From NCBI GenBank assembly GCA_030528325.1, contig JAUMZD010000009.1:25580-89579 (forward strand): a stretch of 64,000 nucleotides of DNA, given 5' to 3'. Positions 59,997 through 64,000 of the stretch are shown here, in pieces. A model generated the notes under the pieces. The model was not told where the DNA came from and made no database searches. It worked only from the letters and a program-made list of their open reading frames with translations. Numbering within the stretch: the first letter of the stretch is position 1; each line of letters starts with the position of its first letter. Both the position numbers and the translations under genes were made by a program. This DNA comes from Lautropia sp. (GTDB taxonomy: Bacteria > Pseudomonadota > Gammaproteobacteria > Burkholderiales > Burkholderiaceae_E).

Positions 59997-60503
59997 TCAT
60001 CGTAGCAGGTCTTTCATCGCCTCCTCTTCCTGCCGGATGCGGATCACCAGAATCACGGCGTAGATCGGCAACCCGATCAGCATCGTGGTCCAGGCATGAC
60101 AGAGCAGGCCGACCCCGATCAGCTCGGGGATGATGTTGAGGAAGTAATTCGGATGACGCACCACCTGAAAGAGCCAGGATCGATTGACGCGATGCTGGGG
60201 GTGGATGTAGACCTTCACGGTCCACATGTCGCCCAGCGCCCGGATCACATGAAAGAGTGCCACCAGCGACAGGGCTACCAGTACGGTGCCGATGCTGGAT
60301 GTCAGGTCGAAACGGGCATCGCGGACATGGGCTTCGGCCAGTGCGGCAAAGTAATAGAGCACATGCACGATGGCCATCAGCCGTGAGTTGGCTTCGCCGT
60401 ACTGGCGCGCCCCGGCGGCAATCAGTGCCTTTTCATGGCGGATGGAGATGGACAGCGAGACGAGACGGATGGCGAAGACCAGAACGAAGAGGGCGGTAAT
60501 CAT
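59997..60503 (-). CDS. Isoprenylcysteine carboxyl methyltransferase (ICMT)-like membrane protein
   Basis: The 168-aa protein has four to five hydrophobic helices and the C-terminal pattern HPQHRVNRSWLFQVVRHPNYFLNIIPELIGV...RIRQEEEAM, typical of the ICMT/PEMT-like family of membrane methyltransferases. The SAM-binding RHPNY and the terminal EE are present. The bacterial substrate is unknown. No clear ribosome site lies before ATG 60503. Confidence 0.8.
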   Translation of the reverse strand: MITALFVLVFAIRLVSLSISIRHEKALIAAGARQYGEANSRLMAIVHVLYYFAALAEAHVRDARFDLTSSIGTVLVALSLVALFHVIRALGDMWTVKVYIHPQHRVNRSWLFQVVRHPNYFLNIIPELIGVGLLCHAWTTMLIGLPIYAVILVIRIRQEEEAMKDLLR

Positions 60504-61037
60504 CAGCGGAATATGAAAGGAACCGATACTGCCGGCCGCCGGGCCCTTCGGTGATCATCACGACATCGGATGGCATGGGTGGATGCCGTCAGGTGTCGTG
60601 TCATCTGGCGGCAACCAGGGAGGCCTAACATCGATGGCAGCCGTTTCACCGGATCCAGATGATGAGGTAGCGAATCGGTTGGCGTCGCTCCGGAACGGGC
60701 TTGGGCGCCGTCGATCTTCGTTTCCTGCTGGCTGCCGCTCAAGCGCCCAGGGAGGCATGCAGTATCGATGCACCGGCCGGTGGACTGGTGCACGGAGGAA
60801 GGGAGAAAAGTTTTGGGCCGGATTATATCGACCGGTGTGCTTTCGCCGGACAGAGATGCTTTAATTTTCTTGAAACCGCCATGGGCGAGGGAAGTACGGT
60901 CCCCATCAGACGATGGACGGTCGGGCCAGGCTCGAATCATGACTGACGCTCTTTCAAGACCCGATCCGTTGGGTGAGATGCCCGGCGGCCCGGCAGGCAG
61001 GGCCGCGTGGGCTGCTTTTCCACACCTGTGCGGTGTG
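60504..61037. other. 534-nt intergenic region, no gene recognised
   Basis: Between the ICMT-like gene and abgT I see no convincing coding sequence, repeat or RNA. Open frames here lack codon patterns and ribosome sites. An AT-richer patch near 60824-60870 might hold promoter elements, but no clear -35/-10 pair is visible. Confidence 0.4.
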
Positions 61038-62585
61038 TCAGCCCGCAGGCTGGAAGTGGATCGGGCCGCCCGGGCCTACCGGCCAGCCTGCCAGATACCA
61101 GACGACCAGCATCAGCGTCCAGAAAATCCCGAAGGCGATGGTGTAGGGCATCAGGGCGGCAATGAGTGTGCCCATCCGGATATCCTTGACGTAGCGTTGG
61201 GCGTAGGACACGAGCAGTGCCATGTAGGGCAGCATCGGCGTGATCGGATTGGTGATCGAGTCTCCGACTCTGTAAACCATCTGGGTGAAGGCAGGGTGAT
61301 AGTCCAGCAGCATCATCATCGGCACGAAGATGGGTGCCAGGATCGCCCACTTGGCCGAGGCGCTGCCGATCAGCAGGTTGATGCTGGCCGACAGGATGAC
61401 GATGCCGACGATCAGCGTGATGCCGCTCTGTCCTGCCAGCAACGCCGCGCCCTTGATGGCGATGATCGTGCCGAGGTTGCTGGACTTGAAGAAGGCCAGC
61501 ATCTGGGCGGCAAAGAAGACGATGACGATGTAGGTGCCCATGGCCGCCATGCTGTCGCCCATCATCCGGGCGATGTCCCGGCTGCGACGTGCGGTACCGG
61601 CGATCCGGCCATAGACGATGCCAGGTATCAGCAGAAGCAGCGTGATGATCGGGATGATGCCATTGATGAGCGGCGAGTCATTGATCAGACTGCCGGTCTC
61701 CGGATTGCGCAGCAACGAGTCCGCTGGCAGGCACAGGCACAACAGGATCACGATCAGCGCGAGCAGGCTCAGGTTGGCTGCCCGCATCGCGTTGCGTTCG
61801 CGCGCCGTGACTTCGGCGGCGGCATCGCCCGCCTGTCCGGTGCTGTTGGGGCCGGGCTGCCAGTGGCCCATGCGGGGAACCACGACCCGCAGTGTCACCC
61901 ACCAGGCCACCGGTAGCAGCAGCAGGGTCGAGGTGGCGATGAAGTAGTAGTTCATCGCCACATGGGTCGACACCCTGTCATTGATGATGCGGGCGGCCGG
62001 TTCGGTGAACGACAGGGCAAGCACGTCTGACAGACCCAGCATCAGGTTCGCGGCGAAAGCACCTTCGGTGGCGGCATAGGCACAGGCCAGTCCGGCTACC
62101 GGATGAAACCCGAGGCGGATGAAGATCATCGCCGCAATCGGAGGCAGCACGATGCTGGCGCTGTCACCGGCGAGGTTGCCCAGAATGCCGATGAAGATGA
62201 TGATCGGGATGATCAGGGCCTGTGGCGCATGGGAGACAGCGGATCGCATCAGGGTGTCGAACCAGCCGGATCGTTCCGCCACGCCGACACCGATCATGAC
62301 GGTCAGCACGAGGCCGAGCGGCGGGAACTCGGCAAAGTTGGTGGCGGCCTGTTCCAGGATGCGCACCAGACCTGCCCCGTCGATCAGATTGGTGACCGTT
62401 TCGGTCTTGCCGGTCGCCGGGTGGACGGCCGACAAACCGGTAGCCGACCCCAGCCATGAGGCAAGCAGGATGATGCCGCACAGGCCGATGAAGATGAAGA
62501 CAGGATCCGGCAAACGGTTGCCGGCTCGCTCGATGTGATCGAGCATGCGGTCGAATATGCTGTGCCTGTGCGTTGCAAGCGCCAT
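61038..62585 (-). CDS. abgT: AbgT family transporter (p-aminobenzoyl-glutamate)
   Basis: The 515-aa membrane protein has the AbgT family sequence: IERAGNRLPDPVFIFIGLCGIILLASW at the N-terminus, FPPLGLVLTVMIGVGVAERSGWF, GNLAGDSASIVLPPIAAMIF, FFAAQMLAFFKSSNLGTIIAI, and MVYRVGDSITNPITPMLPYM near the end. The family takes up p-aminobenzoyl-glutamate, and some members export sulfonamides. AGGAGA precedes ATG 62585; the open frame to 62717 is not used. Confidence 0.94.
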   Translation of the reverse strand: MALATHRHSIFDRMLDHIERAGNRLPDPVFIFIGLCGIILLASWLGSATGLSAVHPATGKTETVTNLIDGAGLVRILEQAATNFAEFPPLGLVLTVMIGVGVAERSGWFDTLMRSAVSHAPQALIIPIIIFIGILGNLAGDSASIVLPPIAAMIFIRLGFHPVAGLACAYAATEGAFAANLMLGLSDVLALSFTEPAARIINDRVSTHVAMNYYFIATSTLLLLPVAWWVTLRVVVPRMGHWQPGPNSTGQAGDAAAEVTARERNAMRAANLSLLALIVILLCLCLPADSLLRNPETGSLINDSPLINGIIPIITLLLLIPGIVYGRIAGTARRSRDIARMMGDSMAAMGTYIVIVFFAAQMLAFFKSSNLGTIIAIKGAALLAGQSGITLIVGIVILSASINLLIGSASAKWAILAPIFVPMMMLLDYHPAFTQMVYRVGDSITNPITPMLPYMALLVSYAQRYVKDIRMGTLIAALMPYTIAFGIFWTLMLVVWYLAGWPVGPGGPIHFQPAG

Positions 62586-62756
62586 GGTGGTCTCCTGGGA
62601 TGAGGCCTTCGTCCGGGTGAAGGCGCTGGGGCGAGAGTAGGCGCTAGGATAGCCGTTTGCCGGGTTCGTGGGGGCTCGGCTCCCGATCGCGCCTCCATCA
62701 CCCTTCGTGATGATCACCGTGGCTGCCCGGGGTCAGCCATTGGCGGGGGCATCCGG

Positions 62757-63518
62757 TCAGGTGGAGATGGTCGTCGGGCGTTTCGGGCCCGGATCACCTT
62801 CTTTCGGTTCTTGTTCCGTGTCGGCTTCGGTAGCGTCAGCCTGTGCTGCAGGTTGCGGCACGCCGAGGAACCGGCTGATGTCGACGGCCCACAGTGATCG
62901 TTGCGTTGTGGCGGCCCAGGCGAAGAGGAGCACGCTGGTGACGAGTACGCTCCAGTCCGGCAGCAACCATGGATAGGCGCCGACCAGCTGGCCGATGCCG
63001 GCCACGACGGAGAATTCGGCGTAGGGTGTCCTGACCTGGTTCCGATAGGCCAGGCCGATCAGGATCAGGCCGATGCCGAGGGCCATCGACATGATATGGA
63101 AGCAGATGATGATGAGGCTGACCGACAACTCGGCTGCCTCGGCCGACAGACCGATGTCGTAGGGGGAGAAGGCCAGTTTGCCCGCAAACAGGCTCGCGAC
63201 CAGGATCGCGATGATGCTGACGGGGGCAATGCCCAGCCAGAGCAGCCGTGTCAGGTCGTGGCAGTGGCGTTTGAAGGACTGGATCAGCAGGTAGAAGGCT
63301 GGGGCCAGGATGATGGCCGAGAGAGTCAGCAGCCTGGCCACCCAGGCCAGCTGGGACTGGTTGAAGTCTGCCCAGATGGCGAGCGCGGCATGCTCGGGCA
63401 GGATCGGGGTCAGTTCGCCGAAGATGATCTGGGCGATGGCGAGCATGGCACCACCGGCCACCAGGGCATTGGCGGCCAGCAGGGGGGCGATGCCGGAAGA
63501 GTGTTGTGTCTGAGTCAC
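62757..63518 (-). CDS. Unknown multi-pass membrane protein
   Basis: With GTG 63518 (VTQTQHSSGIAPLLAANALVAGG) this is a 253-aa protein with about six hydrophobic helices and a charged, Pro/Glu/Asp-rich cytoplasmic tail of 40 residues. I do not recognise a family; a conserved-looking stretch is IIICFHIMSMALGIGLILIGLAYRNQVR. The frame stays open to 63914, but that extension is Arg/Pro/Ser-rich and unlike the rest, so I exclude it. No strong ribosome site is seen. Confidence 0.6.
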   Translation of the reverse strand: MTQTQHSSGIAPLLAANALVAGGAMLAIAQIIFGELTPILPEHAALAIWADFNQSQLAWVARLLTLSAIILAPAFYLLIQSFKRHCHDLTRLLWLGIAPVSIIAILVASLFAGKLAFSPYDIGLSAEAAELSVSLIIICFHIMSMALGIGLILIGLAYRNQVRTPYAEFSVVAGIGQLVGAYPWLLPDWSVLVTSVLLFAWAATTQRSLWAVDISRFLGVPQPAAQADATEADTEQEPKEGDPGPKRPTTIST

Positions 63519-63935
63519 GGTAGAACGGCTTGCAGGACGGTCGGCTGAGGAGAGTCCATGGGGTGCGGCTGGGGCCGGATGGGGTAGTGGCCGTTTTTCG
63601 GGTCTTGGGCGCACCAGAGCATGGTTTTTTCCTGATGTCTGCACGATAGCACCAAATGGCCTCACCTGAAAAAGCCCGAGGGCAAAGTGGTCAGCGGATG
63701 GTGTGTGACGATGAGCGTGGCTGCAGGTGAGGGAGGGGGCGGTTATGATTGCCGGATGGCCGGCGTCCCGGGCTGCGTCGGCCGTTCCGGTGTCGGTGGC
63801 CGAACTCGCCGGGCCGTGGAGAAGCGCCTGGGCCGGTGTCGATCGTCCGTCCGGGCGCTTGACCCGCAAGGCTGGCAGCAGGCGGGATCCTTGCTGTCGA
63901 CGTGCCCTGAACATGCCGAATGAGAGACCGTGCCG
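63519..63935. other. 417-nt divergent region, nothing recognised
   Basis: The region between the unknown membrane protein and the SPFH gene contains no convincing gene, repeat or RNA. It should hold two divergent promoters, but I cannot assign them. Confidence 0.35.
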
Positions 63936-64000
63936 ATGGATCGCATTTTCAATTACGTCAGAAGCCAGTTCATCGATGTGATCGAGTGGGTCGATGACTC
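63936..64000 (+). CDS. SPFH/Band 7 domain protein (YdjI-like), N-terminus only
   Basis: Only 21 complete codons are in the window: MDRIFNYVRSQFIDVIEWVD and the next residue. The FIDVIEW core matches the N-terminus of bacterial SPFH (YdjI/virion-core-like) proteins, which begin with a short helix followed by this motif. GAGAG lies upstream of ATG 63936. The assignment depends on a very short segment. Confidence 0.55.
   Translation, partial: MDRIFNYVRSQFIDVIEWVDD

Noticed and set aside
60768..61916. A 382-codon plus-strand frame opposite the end of abgT
   Set aside because: It is a compositional shadow of the transporter gene, rich in His, Asp and Gln, with no motif.

Overview
The window looks like chromosomal DNA of a high-GC betaproteobacterium, most likely Burkholderiales. 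The evidence is the rpmH-rnpA-yidD-yidC-mnmE block facing dnaA-dnaN-gyrB, an azurin gene next to fdhD, a yhaO/yhaN-type nuclease pair, a TRAP operon with a tartrate/D-malate dehydrogenase, and a full inositol regulon. A Lautropia-like genus is only a guess. The replication origin lies inside the window. Perfect or near-perfect DnaA boxes cluster between dnaA and dnaN (25270-25566) beside an AT-rich stretch (25221-25254), and two more boxes lie between dnaA and rpmH (27503-27533).

Left arm (1-25 kb): a 5'-truncated carbohydrate-binding protein; argG; a very large surface-protein candidate (about 1,960 aa, with a collagen/elastin-like region and about ten tandem beta-sandwich-like repeats); a small zinc-ribbon membrane protein; a YhaO/YhaN-type nuclease pair; a Methyltransf_32 methyltransferase coupled to a sodium:alanine symporter; yqaE; the azurin-fdhD pair; GNAT and yaeQ; gyrB and dnaN. 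Right arm (27-64 kb): rpmH, rnpA, yidD, yidC and mnmE; an AlbA_2-type regulator followed by a large 2OG-Fe(II) oxygenase; a TRAP transporter with tartrate/D-malate dehydrogenase and a divergent LysR; ureidoglycolate lyase; a phospholipase D-like enzyme; an inositol-type ABC transporter divergent from iolC-D-E-B-R-G-(second dehydrogenase)-mmsA; an AAA ATPase; an isoprenylcysteine-methyltransferase-like membrane protein; an AbgT transporter; an unknown membrane protein; and the start of an SPFH protein.

How the genes work together: the iol block can import myo-inositol (ABC system) and take it through dehydrogenation, dehydration, ring hydrolysis, isomerisation, phosphorylation/aldol cleavage and a CoA-dependent semialdehyde dehydrogenase, under an RpiR-type repressor. 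The TRAP operon probably takes up a C4-dicarboxylate such as tartrate or D-malate, which the adjacent dehydrogenase oxidises.

The most unusual content is not a classical gene cassette. (1) Two 111-bp MITE-like palindromic elements lie in opposite orientation, with perfect or near-perfect 18-bp terminal inverted repeats and matching CCTTG(A/G) direct flanks. (2) A five-copy palindromic repeat family sits exactly at stop codons (yaeQ, iolE, fdhD/yqaE, mmsA/AAA ATPase). (3) One member of that family is embedded in frame inside rnpA, whose protein is otherwise much longer than normal. (4) There is a giant repeat protein with no visible secretion signal. All statements come from reading the sequence; no database search or folding program was run.
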